DNA from: Paracoccaceae bacterium
GTDB taxonomy: Bacteria; Pseudomonadota; Alphaproteobacteria; Rhodobacterales; Rhodobacteraceae
Length of the DNA: 64,000 bases
Direction of reading: 5' to 3'
Assembly: GCA_018222585.1 (NCBI GenBank)
Contig: JAAFAB010000011.1
Coordinates: 1-64,000 of the forward strand
Shown: in pieces, positions 17,020 to 24,753 of the stretch
Layout: each line of letters begins with the position of its first letter
Position numbering within the stretch: position 1 is the stretch's first letter
Notes under the pieces: generated by a model
Databases searched by the model: none
What the model was told of the DNA's origin: nothing
What the model saw: the letters and a program-made list of their open reading frames with translations, nothing else
Made by a program: the position numbers and the translations under genes

Positions 17020-18528
17020 TTACTGCGGCGAGGAGGTGTTTTTCGGGTTCTCGACCACGCGCTCTTCTTCGCGCAGCACGGTCAGATCGTCGCCCGAGGA
17101 TTTGACGATATTGCGGAACGTGCCCACGGGGTCGATGAAGTTGTCGACGCGATCCTGGAAGACATCGAAGGCCAGGCCGAGATTGGACCTGGCGATCATC
17201 ACCTGGTCCTGGTTCTGCGCCTTCTGCATCGGCGAGATCGGCTGCAGGGTGATCACCTGCTCGTTGAAGGTGATCGCCTCCTCCAGCTGGCCGGTCTGCA
17301 CCCCGAGGTATTCGAAGCGCTGCACCATGGGGCAGATCATCTCGGTCCAGAGCGGCGCCGAGGGCTTGCCGAGACGCTTCTGCACCTGCCGGCGCTGGTC
17401 GATCCATTGCGAGGCGGTCGGGGGCGTGTCGCCGCGCTGCCGGGGCCCGTCCTGATAGAAGGCCCGGTTCAGCCGCTCGATGAAGCCTTCCTCGGTGTAG
17501 AAGCCGTAGTCGAGGTTGGTGCCCTTCTGCAGCTCGTAGATCATGTCCCGGGTGAAGCCCCGGCTTGCCGGGATCGCGCTGCCGGCGATGACCCCTTCGG
17601 AGAGGTCGATGAAGCCGTCGTCGGGGTAGATCAGCGTGTTCTTGAGAGCGTCGTCGAGGCCGGTCAGCACCACCTCGTCGATCTTGTCGAGCGTCCGCAT
17701 GTCGGGCAGCGCCTTCCAGCCCGATCCGCGGCCCCAGGGCTTGCCGATCTGCGGGTTGAAGCGGCCCACCAGCAGGGGGCAGGCGCCCGCCAGATCGCCG
17801 ATGACCTCGGCCTCCATCACGCCGATCTCGTCGACGGTGATCTCGGCCTTCCACATCGGCCGCGCCGGATCGGTCCAGTCCACCCAGAAGCCCCAGCAGA
17901 CCTTCGCCGTGGCGCCCGGCTTGTTGATCTTGTTGCGGATGCGCGGGTCCGAGAGGTCGACATCCCAGCCCTTGAACAGCGCGGCCAGCGTGTCGGCGTT
18001 CACCCATTGCTCGCGGAAGCGATCGAGCAGACCGAGATGGCCCGGGACGATCAGCAGCTCATGCGGCGGCACCACCTCGACGTGGATCGGCTGCATCAGG
18101 TGGGCCTGCTGCACCCAGAGCGCCGGCGTGCCGTGGGTCGCGGTCTCGAAACCCCATTGGGGGGCGATGTCGTAGTAGTTCGACGAGGCGATCAGGTCGC
18201 GGATGTCCTGCTCGCGGGTCTCCACCAGATCGGTGACATCGGCCACCTGATCCTCGGGCACCGGGGCGGTGACGAGGAAGTTCGTCCAGGACGCTTCAGC
18301 CGGGGTGTAGTAATCCACCAGGTCGCCGGCGAGGTCGATGGCCAGTTCCTCGGGCAGCGAGTGGAAGGTCTCGGCCTCGGTCAGGGTCGTGGAGCCACGC
18401 CGCGAGAAATCTCCCTCCCGCCCGGGCGCGCAGAACCTGAAGATCTCCTCGATGTAGGGGCGCGCGGAGTCACGCCACCGCTTCGCGGCCGCATAGCGGG
18501 TGCTGAAATCCTTGGACGGCTTCTTCAT
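17020..18528 (-). CDS. Portal protein (head-tail connector)
   Basis: 502 residues. The pattern is that of podovirus portal proteins: an N-terminal RYAAAKRWRDSARPYIEEI helix, the central SWTNFLV, a QKGTNLDYGFYTEEGFIERL segment, and a C-terminal ITFNEQVITLQPISPMQKAQ helix. It would form the dodecameric DNA channel at one capsid vertex. Its ATG overlaps the stop of the 53-residue gene upstream (ATGA), and it follows terminase as expected. Confidence 0.85.
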   Translation of the reverse strand: MKKPSKDFSTRYAAAKRWRDSARPYIEEIFRFCAPGREGDFSRRGSTTLTEAETFHSLPEELAIDLAGDLVDYYTPAEASWTNFLVTAPVPEDQVADVTDLVETREQDIRDLIASSNYYDIAPQWGFETATHGTPALWVQQAHLMQPIHVEVVPPHELLIVPGHLGLLDRFREQWVNADTLAALFKGWDVDLSDPRIRNKINKPGATAKVCWGFWVDWTDPARPMWKAEITVDEIGVMEAEVIGDLAGACPLLVGRFNPQIGKPWGRGSGWKALPDMRTLDKIDEVVLTGLDDALKNTLIYPDDGFIDLSEGVIAGSAIPASRGFTRDMIYELQKGTNLDYGFYTEEGFIERLNRAFYQDGPRQRGDTPPTASQWIDQRRQVQKRLGKPSAPLWTEMICPMVQRFEYLGVQTGQLEEAITFNEQVITLQPISPMQKAQNQDQVMIARSNLGLAFDVFQDRVDNFIDPVGTFRNIVKSSGDDLTVLREEERVVENPKNTSSPQ

Positions 18529-18686
18529 TTCGACCGGCTGAACATGCTGGGGAGGCCGTAGACGGACGAGATGTCGGTCTGAAGATCCTTGGCCGTGTCC
18601 TTCGCCGCGCGCAGGCTTTCGGCATCTGCGATACGGCGCTGCCGCAGCCGCTCAGCCTTCGCGTCGGGGTCTTCCCTGGGTTTCAT
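18525..18686 (-). CDS. 53-residue phage protein upstream of portal
   Basis: A short gene with 4-base overlap with the portal start and 35-base overlap with the gene before it. The product is basic and helical at the N-terminus (RLRQRRIADAESLRAAKD) and ends SVYGLPSMFSRSK. The tight coupling on both sides supports that it is translated. The function is unknown; it could be a head-tail or portal-assembly accessory. Confidence 0.6.
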   Translation of the reverse strand: MKPREDPDAKAERLRQRRIADAESLRAAKDTAKDLQTDISSVYGLPSMFSRSK

Positions 18687-19071
18687 GAATGATCTCCGCT
18701 CCGTTTTTCAGCAACATGCGGCGGAGGGACCAAGGAGCGAATGCACGCCGCCCGACCAGGTGGGCGCACTGGCTGGCGCAGTTCATGCCGAGGTGCAGGG
18801 GCACGAGCAGCTCTCGATCGTCTGGGGTGAAGCGAAGGATCTCACGGCAGGTGGAGAAGCGCGCGACCAGCAAGTCCTCGACCTCGTCGTGCAGGTGCGT
18901 GACCAGCACCCGCGATCCGGCGCCGCGGGGGTCGAAGAACAGCCAGGTGTCATCGCAGGTGTATCCCCAGGCATCGACGTGTCCGAAGATCGAGCGCCAT
19001 GAGGCCCCGGCGCGCAGATCCTTGACCCCGGCGGGGGCGTAGAAGCCGAAGTACCATTGCAGGATTTTCAT
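18652..19071 (-). CDS. Phage protein with candidate permuted NlpC/P60-like fold
   Basis: 139 residues between terminase and portal. An early WRSIFGHVDAWGY segment carries a histidine; a later LHLGMNCASQCAHLVGRRAF segment carries cysteines and is followed by a PWSLRRML helix. A His that precedes a (N)CxS...G signature is the order expected in circularly permuted papain-like (YaeF/YiiX-type) hydrolases. This is a weak, motif-level suggestion; the protein may simply be a structural accessory. It overlaps the terminase stop by 4 bases. Confidence 0.55.
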   Translation of the reverse strand: MKILQWYFGFYAPAGVKDLRAGASWRSIFGHVDAWGYTCDDTWLFFDPRGAGSRVLVTHLHDEVEDLLVARFSTCREILRFTPDDRELLVPLHLGMNCASQCAHLVGRRAFAPWSLRRMLLKNGAEIIHETQGRPRREG

Positions 19072-21536
19072 GCCCGCCTCCGCAGGCTGATACGCTCACG
19101 ATTGGCCACCGTTGGCCGCGGGCGGGGCCGCTCCTTGTTCGCCACCAGCGCGTGCCCCTCGCCCCCGCCGAGCAGACCGTTCTCCATCGCCTCGACGACG
19201 TGCGAGTAGACGTTCTTCACCGGCCGCGGCTGGTACATGCCCGGGCGCCCCTTGATCTTGGCGTAGTGGTAGCCGCCGGCCAGGCCACGCTTCAGGATGG
19301 GGCACCGCGTCGGGTTGACCTTCAGCCCCACCCGCTTCGCCAGGATGCCCTCGACCGTCGAGCGCCGCAGCTCCGGGTTGTTGTCCGTGGTCGCCGGCAG
19401 CACCCGCATCCCGTGGGCCTGGAAGACATCGAAGGCGGTCACCTCCGTCGCCTGGGTGCCGTCGCCGCCCCGGGGGTCGCCCCAGAACTCGACCGTGGCG
19501 CCCGGGAACCACCGCGCCAGATGGTTCTTTACCCGGGGTGCGAAGAGCTGGGCGCTCTCGTTGTCGCCGATCAGCTCGGAATGCGCGGTCCAGAGGCCGT
19601 TGACCTGCTGCAGGAAGACCGCCGCCGGGTCGCGGCCGAAGTCCAGCCCGCAGATGATCTGCAGCTCGAGGATCGGATCGAGGTCGATCGGATGGACGTG
19701 ATACGCCTCCGAGAAGGTTGGGTAGACCGGCTTTCCGGCCTGGTGCAGCCCGACCTTGTTCAGCACCCGCCGGTCGATCCAGTCCTTTTTCTTGCCCTTG
19801 ATCTTTTCCGTGTAGGGCTCCTTCAGCCACTTCTGGTTCTCCGCCTTCGGGTTTTCACGGTAAGCGGGCCTGCCGTCGACGATTTCTTCGATCAGGCCAG
19901 GCGGCTGAATATAGAACGCCCAGTCATCCGGCTTTTCGAAGCTCTCCTTTTCATCGTCCGACATCTCCGCCGGCAGAGGAATGTCCCCCCGCATGTAGGG
20001 GATCCAGTGACCCTCGATCGGCGCGTTCATGTCCATGAAGCCGCCCCACCACGTCGCCCCATTCCCCATCGACATCGACGGGTATCGGCCACACCGGGAA
20101 AGAAGCTCGTCGATCACCTCCTTCTCCACGAACTGCCCTTCGTTGAAGAAGAAACCCGTGATCTCGTAAGAGGCGCAGATCTCTTCGGCCACGTCGGCAT
20201 CAGGAACCGCCAGGAAGATCACCTCGCAGTCGACGAATGTTCCATCCCCTGACGGATGCGGCCGCGGACCACCATCCTTCACGTCGATCAGACGGTGAAC
20301 CATCGGTTCAGATCGGATGAACGGCCCCCACTTATCCTCCGGGAACCACAGCAGCCACGTCGTCTTGATGATCGTCTCGCGCAGTTCCTTGTAGGTCCGC
20401 CGGCAGACTGCCCATCGCGTTCGACGCACCCCGTCGTCGTCAGGCTCCTGCTCACAGGCCAAGCGCCAGATCTTGTGGCAACCGGCCGTCGATGTGCCAG
20501 AGTTTCCGGTCACGAAGATCCGCCCATTGTGGCGCGCCACAAAGAACCCGGTCGACGTGGTGAAGCAGTATTTCCGGCCCCCAGGCGCCTTGATCCGCTC
20601 GATCGACATCCAGTCCCGCCGGATGCCCACATTCGTCTTCCGGCTTCCCTTGTGCGAGATATGCACGGTCCAGATCGGGGCCCAATCGTCGTTCCTGGCG
20701 TCCTCCTTTCGCGTGAGGGTCGCCCGCCGGCCGGTGGCATGGGCCGCATACTGCATGAACTCGGCGGTGCGCTGGCAGGTACTGTCGAAGCGAATGTCAT
20801 CGCCTTCCCACAGCCCGTCCCAGTGGCTCATCTCGTCGATCACCACCTCGGCCCGCGCTGACCCGCAGCCGATCAGATCGAGCGTCTTCTCCATCCAGTC
20901 CTGGCGCTCGAAAGTGAACGTCAGCTCCGTCTCGCGCGTGGCGTGCGGAAACTCCTTGAACGGGATCCGCGCCTTCCAGAGAAGCTGCCGCAAGCGATCT
21001 TTCTTCCGATCCTTCCGAACCGTGATGACCACCTGGTTCCCGCGCTTCGGCAGGCAGCCGTCCGCTGCAATCGCCACCCGAAGCCGAAGCTCCCATTCAT
21101 CGAATGGCGCCCCCCGCACCTTGAACCCGGTCGGCAGGGTGTACCGCCCAGGCGCCGCAGCAACGTCTGCCGCCTCCCGAACCCGGAAGTTCCCGTCCCG
21201 ATCGTAGAGCGCCACCCGATGCTCGTCGGACAGCACCATCGACATCGAGTGCTTGTTGTGGAACCACCACATCTCCTCGCACGGCTTGTCGATGTACCCC
21301 AAGGGATGCTCGAACCAGGCCTCCCCGTCCTTCCAGACGAAAACCCGATCTCCCTCCTCGAAAGCGTCCATTCGCTTCCAGCCATAGGGCGTCAGAAATT
21401 CAGTTTCGGCGGATAGGCAGCCAATCGGCCCCTGTATCGCGCCGAACTTCGGCTGATCCCAGAAGAACGCGGTAATCACCTCTCCGTCCGGAATGTAGAC
21501 CCTGCGCCCATCGGGCGTGACCGGCATCTTTGCCAT
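19068..21536 (-). CDS. terL: Terminase large subunit with in-frame intein
   Basis: 822 residues. The N-extein (1-39) ends ..FGAIQGPIG and the C-extein resumes at Ser346 with SGTSTAGCHK. Together they restore the Walker A loop GPIGSGTST. The C-extein then shows a Walker B-like region (ASYEITGFFFNEGQ) and a nuclease domain (LQIICGLDFGRDPAAVFLQQ with catalytic-type Asp; EFWGDPRGGDG). The spliced ATPase/nuclease of 516 residues has the usual TerL length. It packages DNA through the portal encoded downstream. Activity depends on removal of the intein. Confidence 0.9.
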   Translation of the reverse strand: MAKMPVTPDGRRVYIPDGEVITAFFWDQPKFGAIQGPIGCLSAETEFLTPYGWKRMDAFEEGDRVFVWKDGEAWFEHPLGYIDKPCEEMWWFHNKHSMSMVLSDEHRVALYDRDGNFRVREAADVAAAPGRYTLPTGFKVRGAPFDEWELRLRVAIAADGCLPKRGNQVVITVRKDRKKDRLRQLLWKARIPFKEFPHATRETELTFTFERQDWMEKTLDLIGCGSARAEVVIDEMSHWDGLWEGDDIRFDSTCQRTAEFMQYAAHATGRRATLTRKEDARNDDWAPIWTVHISHKGSRKTNVGIRRDWMSIERIKAPGGRKYCFTTSTGFFVARHNGRIFVTGNSGTSTAGCHKIWRLACEQEPDDDGVRRTRWAVCRRTYKELRETIIKTTWLLWFPEDKWGPFIRSEPMVHRLIDVKDGGPRPHPSGDGTFVDCEVIFLAVPDADVAEEICASYEITGFFFNEGQFVEKEVIDELLSRCGRYPSMSMGNGATWWGGFMDMNAPIEGHWIPYMRGDIPLPAEMSDDEKESFEKPDDWAFYIQPPGLIEEIVDGRPAYRENPKAENQKWLKEPYTEKIKGKKKDWIDRRVLNKVGLHQAGKPVYPTFSEAYHVHPIDLDPILELQIICGLDFGRDPAAVFLQQVNGLWTAHSELIGDNESAQLFAPRVKNHLARWFPGATVEFWGDPRGGDGTQATEVTAFDVFQAHGMRVLPATTDNNPELRRSTVEGILAKRVGLKVNPTRCPILKRGLAGGYHYAKIKGRPGMYQPRPVKNVYSHVVEAMENGLLGGGEGHALVANKERPRPRPTVANRERISLRRRA
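20502..21419 (-). other. Intein with LAGLIDADG-type endonuclease domain in TerL
   Basis: Residues 40-345 of the terminase (306 residues). Block A begins at Cys40 (CLSAETEFLTPYGW, then EEGDRV). A block-B-like LSDEHRV lies near 103-109. The C-terminal splicing region is TGFFVARHNGRIFVTGN followed by Ser+1. The last residue is Asn345; the penultimate position is Gly rather than the more usual His, as in several phage inteins ending TGN. The centre has two LAGLIDADG-like helices (RVAIAADG, and VVIDEMSHWDG followed by a DSTCQRTAEF segment), the layout of a DOD-type homing endonuclease. Confidence 0.88.
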
Positions 21537-21772
21537 CAGTCATCACCCCAGCTGGTCATGATCTCCGACTTCTGCATCTCGATCATCCCGACCAGATGAA
21601 CCGTGCTGTCGCAGGTGTGCCCATGAGACAGAACTCCATCCCGACCCATGGTAAAAATTGAGACAGCGGCCTGCGGGTTTTTCCTGGCATGTTCCAGCGC
21701 CTCCTCCAGCCGGGCGATCACCGCCTCCGCGCACTGGTCGCGCTCCGTCGCAATCGTCTTCAGGTTCGACAT
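21536..21772 (-). CDS. Small phage protein upstream of TerL
   Basis: 78 residues from the ATG at 21772, with GGGAG eight bases upstream. The product begins with an acidic helix (RDQCAEAVIARLEEALEHAR) and continues with a beta segment and a SHGHTCDSTVHLVGMIE stretch containing His/Cys. Its stop overlaps the terminase start. No known family is assigned; a small packaging or regulatory protein is possible. Confidence 0.6.
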   Translation of the reverse strand: MSNLKTIATERDQCAEAVIARLEEALEHARKNPQAAVSIFTMGRDGVLSHGHTCDSTVHLVGMIEMQKSEIMTSWGDD

Positions 21773-22189
21773 CCGCAATTCTCCCAAGATCCAAGGTCAG
21801 ACCCCGAGAAATTCGCCCCCAGGCGCCGCATCTCACATGCAACAGCCTGATCAGAGCCGGAAATGTTCGATATGTGAAATCAATCCAGCCTCCTGCCGGT
21901 ATCCAGCCCGGGGCACAGGTTGCTTTTGTGACAATCCAAGCCAGAAACCATCAGCAGCACCCCAATCAGCACCATCCGCAGCAGTTTTATTTATTTTTTT
22001 CAGAACTTTAACGGCCCGCGAGAGAGGAGGACGACTAGCACAATCGCGCGCGCGGTTTTTGCCCCCACCCCCCCCTGATCGAAGGCCCCTCCCCCCTCCT
22101 CGACAGGGAGCAGAGGCAGGGCCGAGGGGGTGGCACCGTGCCTTGTTGTGACGGGCCAGCATCACAACAGATGGCGCAAGCCCTTGTAT
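21773..22189. other. Gap between terminase subunits: inverted repeat, no convincing gene
   Basis: This 417-base stretch separates the small and large terminase genes. It holds a perfect 8-base inverted repeat TGTTGTGA / TCACAACA (22144-22151 and 22162-22169, 10-base spacer), a C-rich run and a T-rich tract (about 21984-22000). A minus-strand reading frame of 31 codons (21880-21975, beginning MVLIGVLLMVSGLDC) has a lipoprotein-like start but a poor ribosome site. The region is a candidate for packaging-site or promoter sequences, but nothing decisive is visible. Confidence 0.4.
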
Positions 22190-22669
22190 TTACTGAGCTT
22201 CCTCGTCTTGACCCTCTGACTTGGTATCAGGGGGAGGCGTGATCTCAACCACCAGAGAGCCTGGACGGGGGTAGGTGTAGTCCCCCCCGGCATTGGCGTT
22301 GATCTGCACCGCAACAGCTGGGCCGGGGGGCTCGCGCCTGAGAAACTCCACCATTCTTGCTCTTACCGGCAGGCTCTCCTTTTGGTCGAGGAGTTCGCCC
22401 GCGACGTGGAGGGCGTGGGCCTTCAGGACGGGCTCCAGCTCTTCGGCTTCCTTGATGTATTGGGCCTTAAGCTGCTCCCACAGTGCTTGGACGTGTGGCT
22501 GCTTGCGGGCCTTGTGGATGGCGGCCTCTGTGATGCCTGCGCGCTGCGCGCACTCGGCCCATGGGAGCCTATGACGTAACCGCGTGTTTAGTGCTTTGCG
22601 TACCTTGGTGGATACGCGGCGCTTGTAGACGGGTGATAGGGTCTTATCGGGGGCTTGGGGCTGGGTCAT
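22190..22669 (-). CDS. Probable terminase small subunit
   Basis: 159 residues from the ATG at 22669. A helix-turn-helix (LPWAECAQRAGITEAAIHKA, about residues 36-56) is followed by a helical oligomerisation region (ALWEQLKAQYIKEAEELEPV) and an acidic proline-containing tail. This is the organisation of small terminase subunits that recognise the packaging site. It lies upstream of TerL, though separated by an unusual gap. No good Shine-Dalgarno is seen before the ATG. Confidence 0.65.
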   Translation of the reverse strand: MTQPQAPDKTLSPVYKRRVSTKVRKALNTRLRHRLPWAECAQRAGITEAAIHKARKQPHVQALWEQLKAQYIKEAEELEPVLKAHALHVAGELLDQKESLPVRARMVEFLRREPPGPAVAVQINANAGGDYTYPRPGSLVVEITPPPDTKSEGQDEEAQ

Positions 22670-22805
22670 GGGGTGGAGGGTATGAGGGAGAGGGGGAAGG
22701 ACGGAATGCACCGGGGCGGGCTGGTGGTGGGGCGTGGGTGCGCAAGGGCTCACCGGCTCACATGGTGGCCGGGCAAGCGTGACGCATTTTGAGACACGGG
22801 AGGGG

Positions 22806-22949
22806 CTACAGGGTGTTGGCTAGCCACATGCCAAGGCTGATCAGGAGCAGCACGCCGAGACCAATCAGGGGCTGGGTGCTGCGGTCGCGGATGGCAATCC
22901 CAACGAAGACGCCGACGATAGCCAGGCAAGCAAGGACCGTCAGCACCAC
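22806..22949 (-). CDS. Small two-helix membrane protein
   Basis: 46-47 codons starting with GTG (22949 or 22946) 9 bases after the lipoprotein stop. Two hydrophobic segments (LTVLACLAIVGVFVGIAI and LIGLGVLLLISLGMWLA) are joined by a short charged RDRST turn, a classic hairpin membrane protein. It could be a late-operon holin-like or superinfection-exclusion protein. It is too short for most gene finders; tight spacing and hydrophobicity support it. Confidence 0.5.
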   Translation of the reverse strand: MVLTVLACLAIVGVFVGIAIRDRSTQPLIGLGVLLLISLGMWLANTL

Positions 22950-22957
22950 CTCAGGCC

Positions 22958-23281
22958 CTACCGCCGGAACTGATCTTCACGACGCGAGCAGATAGCACCC
23001 TCTGACTTGGCTTCGACAATGACGTCACCGCTCACGTATACGGTCCTCGTGCAGGTGAGAACGTGTTGCCCGGTCTCGTTCCCAATCGTGCCCACCGACC
23101 GCCACTCGTCGATCCAGCTATAGCGCTTCGCACCTGCGGTGTTTGCCTCTGCGTCCGGATAGCCAACCTTGGCAATCAGATCGCCAACGCGCGAACCCTC
23201 CCACTCGGAGAAGCTGGCGCGCCCCATATCCATTGAGCAAGCCGCCAATAGCGGCAGGGCCGCCCATACCAGAACCTTCAT
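22958..23281 (-). CDS. Phage-encoded lipoprotein
   Basis: 107 residues. The N-terminal signal KVLVWAALPLLAAC ends in a lipobox (LLAAC, Cys15). The mature part resembles small-lipoprotein folds (a GSRVGDLIAKVGYPDAE segment followed by YSWIDEW), like the SmpA/OmlA-type 'G.....+...G.P' domain of outer membrane lipoproteins. The start overlaps the stop of the RHH gene (ATGA). It may be a lysogenic-conversion or exclusion factor; the function is not shown. Confidence 0.6.
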   Translation of the reverse strand: MKVLVWAALPLLAACSMDMGRASFSEWEGSRVGDLIAKVGYPDAEANTAGAKRYSWIDEWRSVGTIGNETGQHVLTCTRTVYVSGDVIVEAKSEGAICSRREDQFRR

Positions 23282-23613
23282 TCTCTCGTCTCCCCTTGCT
23301 TCCTCGGTAGGTACTGCCTGACCTCGTCCCTGAGCGCGGCAAACTCCGCCATCCTCTGCCGCATATCCTCTTCGCTGGCTCCGGGCTCGCTGTAGCTGTC
23401 CAGGGCAGCCTGCATCCGCTCCAGCAGCTCCGCAACCCTCTCGGGGTCGTACTCGATCACGGGGGCTGGGTACTTCTCCTCAAGCGTAGCCACGATCTCC
23501 GCGTTCATAGAGCGGTTATTGGCCTCGGCAGCAGCTTTAACCCGGCCTCGCATCCCATCAGGGAGGCGCAGCATGAACTTGTCGATGAGGGTACGATTTT
23601 GGTCTTCTGACAT
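23278..23613 (-). CDS. Arc-like ribbon-helix-helix regulator
   Basis: 111 residues from the ATG at 23613 (AAGG eight bases upstream). Residues about 5-48 (TLIDKFMLRLPDGMRGRV, then NNRSMNAEIVATLEE) are an Arc/MetJ ribbon-helix-helix: a DNA-contacting beta strand followed by two helices. The remainder is a helical acidic tail. It is divergent from the antirepressor gene at 23755. The spacer between them contains three copies of an 11-base palindrome that are its likely operators. Confidence 0.8.
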   Translation of the reverse strand: MSEDQNRTLIDKFMLRLPDGMRGRVKAAAEANNRSMNAEIVATLEEKYPAPVIEYDPERVAELLERMQAALDSYSEPGASEEDMRQRMAEFAALRDEVRQYLPRKQGETRE

Positions 23614-23619
23614 GGTGAT

Positions 23620-23688
23620 AGCCTTAGGACGCAATTTGATGTTGACGCAATGATGTCCTTAGGCCATAGATGGTAGTGTCCTTAGGAC
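23620..23688. promoter_or_regulatory. Operator array between divergent regulators
   Basis: Three related sites at 23620-23630 (AGCCTTAGGAC), 23655-23665 (GTCCTTAGGCC) and 23678-23688 (GTCCTTAGGAC, a perfect odd palindrome). A second repeated word GACGCAA occurs three times among them. They lie between the RHH gene and the antirepressor gene, so autoregulation by the RHH protein is the simplest reading. The repeats are read directly; the binding partner is inferred. Confidence 0.55.
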
Positions 23689-23711
23689 GCAAACGGGGTA
23701 TCACCCCTACA

Positions 23712-23740
23712 CGCCGACCGGAACCGGCGCGTTCCACAGC
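23712..23740 (+). promoter_or_regulatory. ACCGGAAC stem-loop element, copy 1
   Basis: Stem CGCCG/CGGCG (5 bp, 23712-23729) around the invariant loop ACCGGAAC, then CCACAGC at 23734, AGGAG and the TTG start at 23755. It is one of seven such elements; see findings for the covariation argument. Confidence 0.6.
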
Positions 23741-23754
23741 AAAGGAGAAGAGAA

Positions 23755-24327
23755 TTGACCAACATCGTAACAGTGGACTTCAGGGGCGATACGCTCTTCG
23801 GGTTTCAGGAGGGTGAAAACACCTTCGTTGCCCTTCGTCCCATCGTTGAAGCAATGGGCATGGACTGGTCTGGGCAGCTGCAACGGGTGAAACGTGACCC
23901 GATCCTGTCGGAGGGTGTGGGTATCATGCCCACACCTTTCGGGCGTGGCGGCGACCAAGAGGCGGTTTGCATCAAGCTCGACCTGCTCAATGGCTGGCTC
24001 TTCACCATCGACACGAACCGGATCAAGGACGACTCGGTGCGCCAGAAGGTGCTGACCTACCAGCGCGAGTGCTACCGCGTCCTTCACGACCACTTTGCCG
24101 GAAAACATCGAGCAAGAGTGGAGGCGGAAGTTCCGGAAGAGATCGACGCCAGCGAAGGGGTCAAGCTCCGTCACGTGACTGAAGCTCGTCAGACCTTCGG
24201 AACGCAGGCTGCTGCGCAGATGTGGTTCCGCCTCGGGCTGCCCGTCGTTCCTGCCATGCTGCAGGATCCCCGCCAGCTCAACCTGCTGGACTACCAGGCC
24301 ATCGACACGAAAGGCGGTGAGGCATGA
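23755..24327 (+). CDS. Phage antirepressor-type protein (P22 AR N-like)
   Basis: 190 residues, TTG start with AGGAG seven bases upstream. Residues 12-110 (TFVALRPIVEAMGMDWSGQL, then LDLLNGWLFTIDTNRI and YQRECYRVLHDHF) match the N-terminal domain shared by P22 Ant-like antirepressors. The C-terminal 70 residues are unlike the usual Ant C-terminal domain. It probably interferes with a repressor or alters host gene control. It is the first plus-strand early gene, preceded by the operator array and by the ACCGGAAC element. Confidence 0.75.
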   Translation: MTNIVTVDFRGDTLFGFQEGENTFVALRPIVEAMGMDWSGQLQRVKRDPILSEGVGIMPTPFGRGGDQEAVCIKLDLLNGWLFTIDTNRIKDDSVRQKVLTYQRECYRVLHDHFAGKHRARVEAEVPEEIDASEGVKLRHVTEARQTFGTQAAAQMWFRLGLPVVPAMLQDPRQLNLLDYQAIDTKGGEA

Positions 24328-24503
24328 ACACCAACGACACCAACTCGGACGGCCGCCTCCACCTCCGCCTGCCTGATGGCTGGCGCGAGGCTCTCAAGGT
24401 CGAAGCAGCCCGCAACTACCGGAGCATGAACGGGGAAATCATCTTCCTTCTTCGTCCGGTGATGGATGAGATCCTGAAGCGGCAGGAAGGCGGTGAGGCA
24501 TGA
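24324..24503 (+). CDS. Arc-like RHH protein A (59 residues)
   Basis: Start ATG overlaps the antirepressor stop; the stop overlaps the next start. The sequence LHLRLPDGWREALKVEAARN, then YRSMNGEIIFLL is a ribbon-helix-helix dimer unit of Arc size. It is the first of two tandem, mutually similar RHH genes, probably a duplication that now allows heterodimers or two operator specificities. Confidence 0.8.
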   Translation: MNTNDTNSDGRLHLRLPDGWREALKVEAARNYRSMNGEIIFLLRPVMDEILKRQEGGEA

Positions 24504-24682
24504 GCCAGAACCGCACTCTGAAAGATCAATTCATGCTGCGCTTCCCTGATGGGATGCGAGAAGCCCTTAAGATCGAAGCTGCCCGCAACCATCGGAGCTT
24601 GAACAGCGAGATCCTTCACCGTCTCGAGTCGACGATGCAGGCCATTCTGGAAGAGGAGGAGAAGCGCCAGGAGGACACCTGA
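24500..24682 (+). CDS. Arc-like RHH protein B (60 residues)
   Basis: Tandem paralogue of the gene before it (shared RLPDG/RFPDG, REALK.EAARN and RS.N.EI). The DNA-contact strand FMLRFPDG is nearly the same as in the minus-strand RHH regulator at 23278 (FMLRLPDG), suggesting a related operator. The tail is acidic (EEEEKRQED). Translationally coupled to its partner. Confidence 0.8.
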   Translation: MSQNRTLKDQFMLRFPDGMREALKIEAARNHRSLNSEILHRLESTMQAILEEEEKRQEDT

Positions 24683-24753
24683 AACGAGCGAGGCCGCCGG
24701 GATAGCCCTCCCAAACGGCCTCTAAATGATCCACTCACATAAGGAGATCGCTC

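Noticed and set aside
21851-22165. 104-codon minus-strand frame in the gap between terminase genes
   Set aside because: Arg/Gly-rich first half, no ribosome site and no recognised motif; kept only as part of the gap description.
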